Shown: positions 5,813 to 12,473 of the stretch, in pieces | How positions within the stretch are numbered: the stretch's first letter is position 1 | Layout: the number at the start of each line of letters is the position of its first letter | Assembly: GCA_025464025.1 (NCBI GenBank) | Contig: JAODBP010000114.1 | Span: forward strand, 1 to 16,051 | DNA: 16,051 bases | Source: Actinomycetes bacterium | GTDB taxonomy: Bacteria; Actinomycetota; Acidimicrobiia; Acidimicrobiales; CADCSY01 | Reading direction: 5' to 3' | Notes under the pieces: generated by a model | The model's input: only the letters and a program-made list of their open reading frames with translations | What the model was told of the DNA's origin: nothing | The model's database searches: none | Program-made: the position numbers and the translations under genes

Positions 5813-6661
5813 ATGCCGCTTCCCCTGGACAAGCTCGGGACCGAGTACCCGGAGAAGGTGGCGACGATCGACGCCGCTCGCGCCATTGCCTACGCCGCCG
5901 CCACCAACGACGACAACGAGGCCTACACCTCCGGGAAGTACGTCCCGCCGGTGTTCGCCGTCGTCCCCGCCTTCGAGAACGTGGGGGAGGTCGGGGCCGA
6001 GGTCATCCCGCCCGAGAACCTCCTCAGCCTCGTGCACGGCGAGCAGGACATCCACCTGCACAGGCCGCTCGTGCCCGGGATGACCCTGCACTCCAGGGCC
6101 ACGTTCCTGGCCTCCCGGGCCGGCAGCACCGGCACCCGGATCACCACGCGGGTCGACTCCACCGACGACGACGGCGAGGTGGTGGCCCAGCAGTACTTCA
6201 CGATCTTCCTGCGCGGCCTGACCGACGCGGAGTCGGCCGGCCCGGACAAGCCGAACCACGACTTCCCCGAGGAGCTGCGGGGCACCACGCCGGTCGGCAC
6301 GGTGAGCATCCACGTCGACGACGACCAGACGTTCCGCTACCGGGACGCGTCGGGTGACATGAACCCGATCCACGTCGACGACGAGATCGCCCGCTCGGTC
6401 GGCCTGCCCGGGAAGATCCTCCACGGCCTCTGCACCATGGCCTTCACCAGCCAGGCCGTCATCAAGACGGTGGCCGGCGGTGACCCGGCCCGCCTCCGCC
6501 GCCTCGCCGTGCGCTTCGCCGCCAACGTCCTCCCCGGCAACGACGTGGAGACCACGATCTACGACGCCGGCGAGCGCGACGGCCGGCACTGCTACGCGTT
6601 CGAGGCCACGTCGGCCGGTGCCACGGTCATCAAGAACGGGTGGGCCGAGGTCGACGGCTGA
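5813..6661 (+). CDS. MaoC-like (R)-specific enoyl-CoA hydratase, double hot-dog
   Basis: 282 residues. The C-terminal half holds the hydratase-2 motif YRDASGDMNPIHVDDEIARS with catalytic Asp182, Asn184 and His187, then GLPGKILHGLCTM. The N-terminal half (about 1-140) is a second, catalytically silent hot-dog resembling the FAS1-like dehydratase / peroxisomal hydratase-2 N-domain (YVPPVFAVVPAFE, DIHLHRPLVPGMTL). The enzyme would hydrate trans-2-enoyl-CoA or dehydrate (R)-3-hydroxyacyl-CoA in fatty acid or sterol side-chain metabolism; the chain length is unknown. ATG 5813 has no Shine-Dalgarno but has a -10-like hexamer just upstream. It is followed two bases later by the MoaD-like gene, so it heads a three-gene operon. 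Confidence 0.92.
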   Translation: MPLPLDKLGTEYPEKVATIDAARAIAYAAATNDDNEAYTSGKYVPPVFAVVPAFENVGEVGAEVIPPENLLSLVHGEQDIHLHRPLVPGMTLHSRATFLASRAGSTGTRITTRVDSTDDDGEVVAQQYFTIFLRGLTDAESAGPDKPNHDFPEELRGTTPVGTVSIHVDDDQTFRYRDASGDMNPIHVDDEIARSVGLPGKILHGLCTMAFTSQAVIKTVAGGDPARLRRLAVRFAANVLPGNDVETTIYDAGERDGRHCYAFEATSAGATVIKNGWAEVDG

Positions 6662-6663
6662 CC

Positions 6664-6900
6664 ATGGCGTCCCTCCGGTTGTTCGCGTCGGCCCGGGAGG
6701 CCGCCGGCACCGACCGGGCGACCATCGACGCGCCGACGGTGGGGGCCGTGCTCGACGAGGCGATGCTGCGCTTCGGCGAGGGCTTCGCCGCCGTGCTGGC
6801 GCGCTCGCGGGTGTGGGTCAACGGCGATCCGGCCGACCGCAGTGACGCGGTCGGGCCCGACGACGAGGTCGCCGTCCTCCCGCCCGTCTCCGGTGGCTAG
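6664..6900 (+). CDS. MoaD/ThiS-family ubiquitin-like sulfur carrier
   Basis: 78 residues: MASLRLFASAREAAGTDRAT at the start, VGAVLDEAMLRFGEGFAAVL in the middle, and SRVWVNGDP and DEVAVLPPVSGG at the end. The C-terminal Gly-Gly is the thiocarboxylation or adenylation site of MoaD/ThiS proteins (PF02597). The PPVSGG ending favours a MoaD-type role in molybdopterin synthesis, but no moaE, moeB or other cofactor genes are nearby. ATG 6664 follows the MaoC TGA by two bases. The last bases overlap the GTG start of the membrane-protein gene by eight bases, so all three genes look translationally linked. Confidence 0.88.
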   Translation: MASLRLFASAREAAGTDRATIDAPTVGAVLDEAMLRFGEGFAAVLARSRVWVNGDPADRSDAVGPDDEVAVLPPVSGG

Positions 6901-7666
6901 CCGCCTCCCTCTCGCCATCGAACCGGACGTCGACGGGCCCAAGGTCCGCCTCGGCGTGCTCTGGTTCGTGGTGTCGGTCGGCGCCGCCCTCGTCGACCAG
7001 GCGCTGCTGGCCGTCGTGCTGGCCGTGGCGGCCGGCTTCGCCGCTGACCAGGTCGTGCGCCTCCAGGGCAAGGGGGAAGCAGGTGTGCTCGACGACCCGC
7101 TCCGCCTGCCCGCGGTGCTGGCCGCCGCCGCCCTCCCGCTGGCTGCGGTGGTCGGGACCGACACGCTCGCCGGGGCCGCGGCGGCTTCGGTCCTCGTGGT
7201 GCTCGTGCACCGGATCTGGAGCGGCCCGGTCGGCGGCGCCGTGGGCGACGTCGCTCTCGTGCTCGTGGCTGCCGTGCCGGTCGGGCTGGCCGCCGCCGCG
7301 CCGGTGCTCGTCGCCGAGCTGGCCCCGGCCGCCGCCGTCGTGCTGCTCGTGCTCGTGGCCGCCTACGACGCCGGCGACTTCCTCGTCGGCACCGGTGCGG
7401 GCAACCCGTGGGAGGGCCCGGCGGCCGGGATCGTGGCCGTCGCCGTGTGCGGGTTCGGTGCCTGGGTCGTGGCGCCGCCGCCGCTCGAGGGCCACGGGGT
7501 CGTCGCCCTCGCCGTGGCCACCGCCGTGCTGGCGCCGTTCGGGCCGCCGGCGGCGAGCGTGCTGATCGGGGACGGGGGTCGGCCGGCGCGCTTCGTGCGC
7601 CGGCTCGACACCCTCATCGTCCTCGGCCCGGTGGCGGCGTGGGCCGCGGCCGGGGTCGTTCGCTAG
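6893..7666 (+). CDS. Polytopic membrane protein, degenerate CdsA-like
   Basis: 257 residues from GTG 6893, which overlaps the end of the MoaD-like gene. A soluble N-terminus of about 20 residues is followed by seven or eight hydrophobic spans rich in Ala, Val and Leu. Several blocks line up with phosphatidate cytidylyltransferase (CdsA, PF01148): KVRLGVLWF near the start, AYDAGDFLVG-GNPWEGPAAGI (157-179; compare CdsA D-GAY-VG...TWEG-GG) and the tail RRLDTLIVLGPVAAW (236-250; compare DR-DSL...P-A). The CdsA signature K-R-K-D-PGHGG-DR-D is largely missing, and [15 protein letters not shown] stands in its place. I therefore infer a CdsA relative that has lost or changed catalysis. The family match is by eye and uncertain. 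Confidence 0.65.
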   Translation: MASRLPLAIEPDVDGPKVRLGVLWFVVSVGAALVDQALLAVVLAVAAGFAADQVVRLQGKGEAGVLDDPLRLPAVLAAAALPLAAVVGTDTLAGAAAASVLVVLVHRIWSGPVGGAVGDVALVLVAAVPVGLAAAAPVLVAELAPAAAVVLLVLVAAYDAGDFLVGTGAGNPWEGPAAGIVAVAVCGFGAWVVAPPPLEGHGVVALAVATAVLAPFGPPAASVLIGDGGRPARFVRRLDTLIVLGPVAAWAAAGVVR

Positions 7667-7672
7667 CGGTCG

Positions 7673-8008
7673 CTAGCCGACCTTCACCTTCCCGACCATG
7701 CCGGGGTGGATCGTGCAGATGTAGCTGTAGGTCCCGCTCGAGTTGAACTTGTACTCGTAGGACCCTTCCTTCTTGTTGCCGCTGTCGAAGCCCTTGCCCT
7801 TCACGTTGTGCTGGGTGACTCCCTTGAAGTCCCACGTGACGGTGTCGCCGGGGGCGACGTCGATGGTCTTGGGCTCGAACTTGTTGTCCAGGACGCTGAC
7901 GTGCCCGGCGACGGCGGGAGTGCTGGCACCGTTGCTGCCACCGCACGCCCCCAGCACGGGGACGAGCAGCAGGGCGGCGAGGGCGAGGCGGGGGGGAGCG
8001 AGCCTCAT
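7673..8008 (-). CDS. Plastocyanin-like cupredoxin lipoprotein
   Basis: 111 residues. Residues 1-21 form a lipoprotein signal ending in lipobox LGAC (lipidated Cys22), so the mature protein is anchored outside the membrane. The domain keeps type-1 copper ligands: His67 (TQHNV), Cys98, His101 and Met104 in [15 protein letters not shown]. The length and the CTIHPGM motif match small bacterial plastocyanin/azurin-like electron carriers. ATG 8008 overlaps the upstream PuuD-like stop (ATGA), so translation is coupled and the two proteins probably work together. Its TAG lies six bases from the convergent CdsA-like stop, both within GCTAGC hexamers. Confidence 0.93.
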   Translation of the reverse strand: MRLAPPRLALAALLLVPVLGACGGSNGASTPAVAGHVSVLDNKFEPKTIDVAPGDTVTWDFKGVTQHNVKGKGFDSGNKKEGSYEYKFNSSGTYSYICTIHPGMVGKVKVG

Positions 8009-8739
8009 CCGAAGACGCCCTCGAACACGAGGTAGAGCGCGACGACCAGGACGAACCCACCGATGATGGTGTTCCGGTGGTTGTCGAGGTGCTTGCTGAG
8101 CCCGCTGCCGACGGCCGGGGCCTTGAGGGCGATGGCCTCGGCGATCACGCCGACCACGAGGATGACCAGGTACCAGATGACCCGCTTGCCGCCATCGCTG
8201 CTGTCGTAGTTCGCCGACGCCGCGAAGTGGGCGGCAATGACCATGAAGAACAGCATCGGGATCGACAGGAACGTGTTGGTCCGCGAGCAGGTGGCGGCCT
8301 TGCGCATGACGGGCGGGAGCCCGGCGTCGGCCTCGCCCCCGGCGATGACGTTCTGGGCGTTGGCGATGGCGCGGCGCTGGGCCGGCCAGATCACGAACCA
8401 GACGTTGCTGAACATGATGAGGGCGAAGTAGATGCCGGCGAGGATCGCCATCACCTGCACGTTCTTCATGCCGTCGTAGGGCTTGTCGTCGCCGCCGGAG
8501 TACAGGCCGAACAGCAGGATGCCGAAGGCGAGCGTCGCCATGGCGGCCCAGCGGAACCACCACATGGCGCGGGGCACGAGCTTGGCGAAGGCCTCGTTGC
8601 GGGGGCCAGCCTCGAACGCGGCGAACGCCGGCGTCTGCACGAAGTTGAAGTAGTAGAGCAAGCCGATCCACGTGATGCCGGCGAGGATGTGCCCGTAACG
8701 GGCCAGCGCCTCGATCCCGCCTTCGTTGAAGATCTCCAC
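8005..8739 (-). CDS. PuuD-like (DUF989) integral membrane protein
   Basis: 244 residues with about six membrane spans (14-34, 58-80, 96-118, 154-174, 187-207, 224-242). [38 protein letters not shown] and [21 protein letters not shown] match the membrane half of urate hydroxylase PuuD (PF06181), including membrane His17 and His171. PuuD oxidises urate in some proteobacteria using a C-terminal cytochrome c domain. Here the protein ends after the last span with no CXXCH, so urate oxidation is not assured. GTG 8739 is chosen for its Shine-Dalgarno GGGAGG and position before the first span; an out-of-frame ATG is adjacent. The cupredoxin start overlaps its stop, suggesting a redox pair. Confidence 0.8.
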   Translation of the reverse strand: MEIFNEGGIEALARYGHILAGITWIGLLYYFNFVQTPAFAAFEAGPRNEAFAKLVPRAMWWFRWAAMATLAFGILLFGLYSGGDDKPYDGMKNVQVMAILAGIYFALIMFSNVWFVIWPAQRRAIANAQNVIAGGEADAGLPPVMRKAATCSRTNTFLSIPMLFFMVIAAHFAASANYDSSDGGKRVIWYLVILVVGVIAEAIALKAPAVGSGLSKHLDNHRNTIIGGFVLVVALYLVFEGVFG

Positions 8740-8850
8740 ATTGCCTCCCTGGGTCGGAACCACCGCAGGGCGGAACGTAGCAGCGGGCGTGCCGGGCGTC
8801 CGGAACGGGTACCGGGCCAGGCGACCCCCCGTTTCCAGGAGGAAGATCCC
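8740..8850. promoter_or_regulatory. Divergent control region of the PuuD-like and SOD genes
   Basis: These 111 bases separate the two start codons and must hold both promoters. CGGAACG occurs twice (8771-8777 and 8801-8807). The SOD side ends in a strong Shine-Dalgarno (AGGAGGAA, 8838-8845). No clear operator dyad or -35/-10 pair was identified. Confidence 0.5.
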
Positions 8851-9462
8851 ATGGCCGCGTACAGCCTCCCCGACCTGCCCTACGACGTCGGTGCCCTCGA
8901 GCCCCACTACTCGGCCGAGGTGCTCGAGCTCCACCACGACAAGCACCACGCCGCCTACGTCAAGGGCGCCAACGACACCCTCGAGAAGCTCGAGGCGGCC
9001 CGCACCTCCGACGACTTCGACGCCATCGTCGGCCTCCAGAAGTCGCTGGCCTTCAACGTGTCGGGCCACGTCATGCACTCGCTGTTCTGGAAGAACCTCA
9101 GCCCCGACGGCGGGGGCAAGCCCGAGGGTGAGCTCCAGGCCGCCATCGACGAGTTCTTCGGCGACTTCGAGGCGCTCAAGGCCCAGCTCACCGCGGTGAC
9201 CACGTCGATCCAGGGCTCGGGCTGGGGGGCCCTGGCCTGGGAGCCGATCGGCCAGCGGCTCATCGTCGAGCAGGTGTACGACCACCAGGGCAACGTCGGC
9301 AACGGCTCCGGCCCGATCCTCGTGATCGATGCCTGGGAGCACGCCTTCTACCTCCAGTACAAGAACGTGAAGGCCGACTACGTCGCCGCCATCTGGAACA
9401 TCGTGAACTGGCCCGACGTGGCCGAGCGGTTCCAGAAGGTCCGCGGCTTCACGCTGGTCTGA
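8851..9462 (+). CDS. Superoxide dismutase, Fe/Mn type
   Basis: 203 residues, the normal family length. Metal ligands by motif are His28 (LELHHDKHH), His76 ([11 protein letters not shown]), Asp160 and His164 ([13 protein letters not shown]). Other family blocks are [30 protein letters not shown] and the C-terminal [19 protein letters not shown], which closely resembles actinobacterial enzymes. It disproportionates superoxide to oxygen and peroxide in the cytoplasm. It has no signal peptide, though some actinobacterial relatives are exported without one. Fe versus Mn use cannot be settled by eye; VYDHQGN resembles the mycobacterial Fe-type region. ATG 8851 is fixed by the Shine-Dalgarno. Confidence 0.97.
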   Translation: MAAYSLPDLPYDVGALEPHYSAEVLELHHDKHHAAYVKGANDTLEKLEAARTSDDFDAIVGLQKSLAFNVSGHVMHSLFWKNLSPDGGGKPEGELQAAIDEFFGDFEALKAQLTAVTTSIQGSGWGALAWEPIGQRLIVEQVYDHQGNVGNGSGPILVIDAWEHAFYLQYKNVKADYVAAIWNIVNWPDVAERFQKVRGFTLV

Positions 9463-9476
9463 CCTGGTGGCACCGG

Positions 9477-9482
9477 TACGCT
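9477..9482 (+). promoter_or_regulatory. Putative -10 box (TACGCT) of rsiG
   Basis: TACGCT ends seven bases before ATG 9490 (four before GTG 9487), with no Shine-Dalgarno. This placement suggests its own leaderless promoter, downstream of the SOD stop at 9462, and slightly favours ATG 9490 as the real start. Confidence 0.45.
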
Positions 9483-9486
9483 GCCC

Positions 9487-10023
9487 GTGATGGATCCGGC
9501 GCAGCTCGACCGGGTGCTCGCCGACGACTACGTCGGCGACGTCACCGCTCTGGAGATGGACGACCTCCGGGCCAAGCGCACCGAGTGCCAGGCCCTGGAG
9601 GTCGGCCTGTCGTACCAGCGGCGCATGGCCCAGGGTCGCCTCGACATCGTGGCCGCCGAGCGTCGCCGCCGGGCCGAGGGCGGCGAGCCCCCGTCCCCCG
9701 ACGACCTCGTCCGGAACCTGGCCGCCACGCTGGCCGATCGCCAGCGCCCGCCGGGCAACGGCCGCCTGCCCCAGCTCATGGCGCCCGACACCACCGAAGT
9801 CGACACCGACGAGCTCGACGCCATCGCCGGACCGGGCAACCTGGCCCGGCTGATGGAGGCCAGCGACGAGGACCTGGCCCGCCTGGTCGAGGGCATCTCG
9901 GCCTACGAGCACGACGTGTCCGGTCGGCGCCGCCTGCTCCACGAGCGCATCGACGTCCTCCAGGCCGAGATCACCCGCCGCTATCGCACGGGCGAAGCCT
10001 CGGTCGAGACGCTGCTCCAGTGA
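9487..10023 (+). CDS. rsiG: RsiG-like c-di-GMP-dependent anti-sigma factor
   Basis: 178 residues from GTG 9487 (ATG 9490 is the likelier start; numbering here includes the GTG). In Streptomyces, RsiG holds the sigma factor WhiG inactive only when loaded with c-di-GMP, which it binds through two helices each bearing E-x3-S-x2-R-x3-Q-x3-D. The first motif here is perfect: E38-S42-R45-Q49-D53 within LEVGLSYQRRMAQGRLDIV. The second, in YEHDVSGRRRLLHERIDVL, is E141-S145-R148-His152-D156, with His in place of Gln. Both helices, the long linker and the AEITRRYRTGE tail match RsiG layout. The target sigma factor is not in the window. It may be misannotated elsewhere as hypothetical or transporter-related. 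Confidence 0.88.
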   Translation: MMDPAQLDRVLADDYVGDVTALEMDDLRAKRTECQALEVGLSYQRRMAQGRLDIVAAERRRRAEGGEPPSPDDLVRNLAATLADRQRPPGNGRLPQLMAPDTTEVDTDELDAIAGPGNLARLMEASDEDLARLVEGISAYEHDVSGRRRLLHERIDVLQAEITRRYRTGEASVETLLQ

Positions 10024-10048
10024 GCAAGGCCACGTGAGCGAGCGAACC

Positions 10049-10153
10049 ATGAGCACAGGTTTTGGCGAGGCGCTCTGCGCCGAGCCCTTCACTGGCGCAG
10101 CTGGCTGTTCGCGAAGGTCGTTCAGTCCGCGGCGTCCAGCAGCGCGCCAGTGA
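10049..10153 (+). CDS. Possible 34-residue leader peptide upstream of the XRE gene
   Basis: ATG 10049 opens a frame beginning MSTGFGEALCAEPFTGAAGC and ending at TGA 10151-10153. That stop overlaps the GTG start of the XRE gene (GTGA). The composition is not hydrophobic, and the C-terminal half is Arg-rich. No strong Shine-Dalgarno precedes it. The exact stop/start overlap suggests a translated upstream ORF that couples to the regulator, but such a short frame could be chance in GC-rich DNA. Confidence 0.35.
   Translation: MSTGFGEALCAEPFTGAAGCSRRSFSPRRPAARQ
10069..10081 (+). terminator. Short GC hairpin GGCGC-TCT-GCGCC
   Basis: A perfect 5-bp stem with a 3-base loop lies about 50 bases after the rsiG stop. 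It has no U-tract, so termination or attenuation is only a possibility. It also lies inside the candidate leader ORF. Confidence 0.25.
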
Positions 10154-10156
10154 AGG
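10086..10156 (+). promoter_or_regulatory. Long stem-loop burying the XRE start codon
   Basis: CCTTCACTGGCGC (10086-10098) is exactly complementary to GCGCCAGTGAAGG (10144-10156), giving 13 continuous pairs. A further five pairs form inside (10100-10104 with 10136-10140). The GTG start of the XRE gene (10150-10152) and the stop of the mini-ORF lie in the 3' arm. As RNA this would hide the start codon unless opened, for example by ribosomes translating the mini-ORF. Confidence 0.5.
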
Positions 10157-10533
10157 CCGACGACCTGGGCGATCGGTTGGAGGACCTCGGGCAGTTCATC
10201 CGGGAGCAGCGCCAGCTGGGCCGGATGTCGCTGCGCAAGCTCTCCGAGGTGGCCGGGATCTCCAACCCGTACCTGAGCCAGATCGAGCGGGGCCTGCGCA
10301 AGCCGTCGGCCGAGATCCTCCAGCAGATCGCCCGGGCCCTGCGCATCTCGGCCGAGACGCTCTACGTGCGGGCCGGGATCCTCGAGGAGCGGGAGGGCGC
10401 CGACGACGTGCCCATGGCCGTGCTGCTCGACCCGTTCCTGACCGAGGACCAGAAGCAGACGCTGCTCAAGGTCTACCGCTCGTTCGTGCACGAGAACGGG
10501 CAGGCCGGGGGAGAAGCCCCGGTCGCTGGGTAG
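10150..10533 (+). CDS. XRE-family helix-turn-helix regulator (Rv0474-like)
   Basis: 127 residues. The HTH domain spans about 14-70 (LGQFIREQRQLGRMSLRKLS, then EVAGISNPYLSQIERGLRKP, then SAEILQQIARALRISAETLY). The C-terminal segment (DDVPMAVLLDPFLTEDQKQTLLKVYRSFVHEN) is shared with a conserved actinobacterial group that includes M. tuberculosis Rv0474. DNA target and ligand are unknown. GTG 10150 is the only usable start in frame just ahead of the domain. It has no Shine-Dalgarno, overlaps the stop of a mini-ORF, and sits inside a 13-bp stem. It lies between rsiG and mshA, which has its own promoter-like hexamer at the XRE stop. Confidence 0.9.
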   Translation: MKADDLGDRLEDLGQFIREQRQLGRMSLRKLSEVAGISNPYLSQIERGLRKPSAEILQQIARALRISAETLYVRAGILEEREGADDVPMAVLLDPFLTEDQKQTLLKVYRSFVHENGQAGGEAPVAG

Positions 10534-10536
10534 CGT
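10531..10536 (+). promoter_or_regulatory. Putative -10 box (TAGCGT) of mshA
   Basis: TAGCGT overlaps the XRE stop codon (TAG 10531-10533) and ends nine bases before GTG 10546. No Shine-Dalgarno is present. Confidence 0.4.
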
Positions 10537-10545
10537 CTAGCAACG

Positions 10546-11802
10546 GTGCGCCGCCTTGCCGTCCTCTCCTTGCACACGTCGCCCCTGGTGCAGCCAGGGA
10601 TGGGCGACAGCGGTGGCATGAACGTCTACGTGCGGGAGCTCGTCTCGGCCCTGGCCCAGGCCGGCGTGGCGTGCGACGTCTACACCCGGGCCTGGTCCGA
10701 CGACCTGGCCCCCGAGGTCAACGTCGAGCCGGGCGTGCGGGTGGTCCACATCGAGGCCGGACCCCGGGCCGAGCTGGCCAAGGAGGCGCTGCCCGAGATC
10801 GTGCCCGCCTTCACCCAGGGGGTCATCGACCACATCCGGGCGTCCGGTGACGTCGACGCCATCCACGCCAACTACTGGCTCTCCGGCGTGGCCGGCCACG
10901 TGGCCAAGCACCAGCTCGAGCTGCCGCTGGTGTCCACGTTCCACACCCTGGCTCGGGTGAAGGTCGATGCCGACGTGGCCGAGAGCGCCGAGCGGGTGCG
11001 GGCCGAGGCCGACGTGATCCGCTGCTCCGACGCCATCCTCGCCAACTGCGACGAGGAGGCCGACGACCTCGTCCACCACTACGACGCCCGGCCCGAGCGC
11101 ATCGAGATCGTGCCGCCCGGCGTCGACCACGCCTTCTTCTCGCCCGGCGACCGCGACGGCGCCCGGGCCGCGCTGGGCTGGACCGATGGCGGCCGCATCA
11201 GCTTCGCCGGCGGTCGGGGCGCCACCCAGCACCCGGTGCTGCTGTTCGTGGGCCGCATCCAGCCGCTCAAGGGGCTCGACGTCGCGGTGGGCACGCTGGC
11301 CGAGCTCGACGACCCGGCCGCCGAGCTGGTGGTCGTGGGCGGGCCGAGCGGCGCCGACGGCCCGGGTGAGCTGGCCAAGGTCCTCGACCTGGCCCACGAG
11401 CTGGGCGTGGCCGATCGCATCCGGTGGGTCGAGCCCCAGCCCCACCACCTGCTGTCCACCTGGTACCGGGCCGCCGACCTCGTCCTGGTGCCCAGCCGGT
11501 CGGAGTCGTTCGGCCTCGTCGCCCTCGAGGCGGCGGCGTGCGGCCGGCCGGTCGTGGCCGCCGGCGTGGGCGGGCTGCGCACGATCGTCGACGACGGCCG
11601 CACCGGGCTGCTGGTCGAAGGCCGCGACCCGGTGTCGTACGCCGCTGCCGTCGACAAGGTGCTCTCCGACGAGGGGCTGGCCGCCGCCATGGGCGCGGCC
11701 GCCGCCGAGCGGGCCGGGCGCTACACGTGGTCGACGGCGGCAGCGCGGCTGCGCCGGCTCTACAGCGACCTCGTCTCGCGCCAGCTCGTCGACTGCGCCT
11801 GA
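10546..11802 (+). CDS. mshA: D-inositol-3-phosphate glycosyltransferase MshA (mycothiol synthesis)
   Basis: 418 residues, GT4 family, GT-B fold. MshA joins UDP-GlcNAc to 1D-myo-inositol-3-phosphate, the first step of mycothiol synthesis. Diagnostic motifs are GMGDSGGMNVYVREL (18-32), ANYWLSG and STFHTLARVK (acceptor site), CSDAILANCDEE, VPPGVDHAFFSPGDR, GRIQPLKGLDVA (donor phosphate site) and SRSESFGLVALEAAACGRPVVA with the E-x7-E pair near the UDP. Length matches characterised MshA proteins. The GTG 10546 start yields MRRLAVLSLHTSPL, the usual family N-terminus. The stop shares one base with the next ATG (TGATG), as mshA is coupled to the YbjN-like gene in other actinobacteria. The rest of the mycothiol pathway (mshB, C, D) is not in the window. 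Confidence 0.96.
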   Translation: MRRLAVLSLHTSPLVQPGMGDSGGMNVYVRELVSALAQAGVACDVYTRAWSDDLAPEVNVEPGVRVVHIEAGPRAELAKEALPEIVPAFTQGVIDHIRASGDVDAIHANYWLSGVAGHVAKHQLELPLVSTFHTLARVKVDADVAESAERVRAEADVIRCSDAILANCDEEADDLVHHYDARPERIEIVPPGVDHAFFSPGDRDGARAALGWTDGGRISFAGGRGATQHPVLLFVGRIQPLKGLDVAVGTLAELDDPAAELVVVGGPSGADGPGELAKVLDLAHELGVADRIRWVEPQPHHLLSTWYRAADLVLVPSRSESFGLVALEAAACGRPVVAAGVGGLRTIVDDGRTGLLVEGRDPVSYAAAVDKVLSDEGLAAAMGAAAAERAGRYTWSTAAARLRRLYSDLVSRQLVDCA

Positions 11803-12269
11803 TGCTCGACGGCGTCCCTCCCGCACCGCCGGAGGAGCTCGACCGGCTCGAAGCGTCCATCGACGGGTGGCTGCGGAACTTCCAGGCCGAGCACGACGTG
11901 GTGGCTGCCATCGATCGGGGCGAGCCGGGCGAGCGCCGCTGGTACGTGCGCATGACCGGCGAGGAGAAGGACTTCACGACGGTGTGGCTCACGCTCCAGC
12001 AGCGGGCGCTGCACGCCGAGACGTACGTGATGCCGGCGCCGGAGGAGAACGAGGCGCAGTTCTACGAGCACCTGCTCCGGCGCAACCGCCAGACCCGGAT
12101 GCTGTGGTTCGCCATCGGCGAGGAGGACGCGGTGTTCCTCGTGGGCCAGGTGCCGCTGGCCCTGGTCGACGAGGCGACCGTCGACCGCGTCCTCGGCTCG
12201 ATGTACCAGTACGTCGAGGCCTTCTTCCGCCCCGCCCTCCGAATCGGGTTCGCCAGCCGGTTCAAGTAG
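11802..12269 (+). CDS. YbjN-domain protein (Rv0487-like)
   Basis: 155 residues with a YbjN / type III secretion chaperone-like fold (PF10722): LDRLEASIDGWLRNFQAEHD, RRWYVRMTGEEKDFTTVWLTLQQRALHAETYVMPAPEENEAQFYEHLLRRNRQ and the C-terminal VDEATVDRVLGSMYQYVEAFFRPALRIGFASRF. Its biochemical role is unknown. The conserved place directly after mshA (as in Rv0486-Rv0487) suggests a link with mycothiol or stress physiology. ATG 11802 shares its A with the mshA TGA. A short hairpin follows the stop. Confidence 0.92.
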   Translation: MLDGVPPAPPEELDRLEASIDGWLRNFQAEHDVVAAIDRGEPGERRWYVRMTGEEKDFTTVWLTLQQRALHAETYVMPAPEENEAQFYEHLLRRNRQTRMLWFAIGEEDAVFLVGQVPLALVDEATVDRVLGSMYQYVEAFFRPALRIGFASRFK

Positions 12270-12275
12270 GCGCGT

Positions 12276-12293
12276 CAGGTCGTCAGTGACCTG
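12276..12293 (+). terminator. Hairpin CAGGTC-N6-GACCTG after the YbjN-like gene
   Basis: A perfect 6-bp stem with a 6-base loop begins six bases after the stop codon of the mshA transcript. It lacks a U-tract, so it would be a weak or factor-assisted terminator. Confidence 0.35.
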
Positions 12294-12455
12294 CCATTGC
12301 TTGTCATGTCATTTCATGTTTGAGTGAGCGGGGTAGCGGATCGGCCCGTTCGGGGAAGTGCGGGTCGGTCCGCTGCGTCGCGCCGGGGCGGGCGTGGCGG
12401 GTGGTTGCAGCCCGTGCGATGGTCCCTTCCATGACCGTCCTGTTACGGTTCAGCC

Positions 12456-12471
12456 GGTCCGGTTCCGGACC
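12456..12471. promoter_or_regulatory. Palindrome GGTCCGG-TT-CCGGACC before the M23 gene
   Basis: Perfect 7-bp arms flank only two bases, ending two bases before ATG 12474 and starting six bases after the TACGGT hexamer. The loop is too small for a full RNA hairpin, so a DNA operator over the transcription start is the simpler reading. Confidence 0.4.
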
Positions 12472-12473
12472 AG

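Larger units (their letters stand above)
12270..12473. other. 204-base intergenic region between YbjN-like and M23 genes
   Basis: It holds a hairpin after the YbjN-like stop (12276-12293), an A/T-rich patch with repeated TCATGT/TCATTT/TCATGT units (about 12299-12322) that stands out from the GC-rich background, a TACGGT hexamer (12444-12449), and a 16-base palindrome just before the M23 start. No gene is apparent. The A/T-rich patch may be part of a promoter. Confidence 0.5.

Noticed and set aside
8005..10491. An 828-codon minus-strand frame spanning SOD, rsiG and the XRE gene
   Set aside because: Only its C-terminal part (the PuuD-like protein from 8739) shows family motifs. The rest is the antisense of well-supported genes and is Gly/Val/His/Asp-rich shadow sequence.
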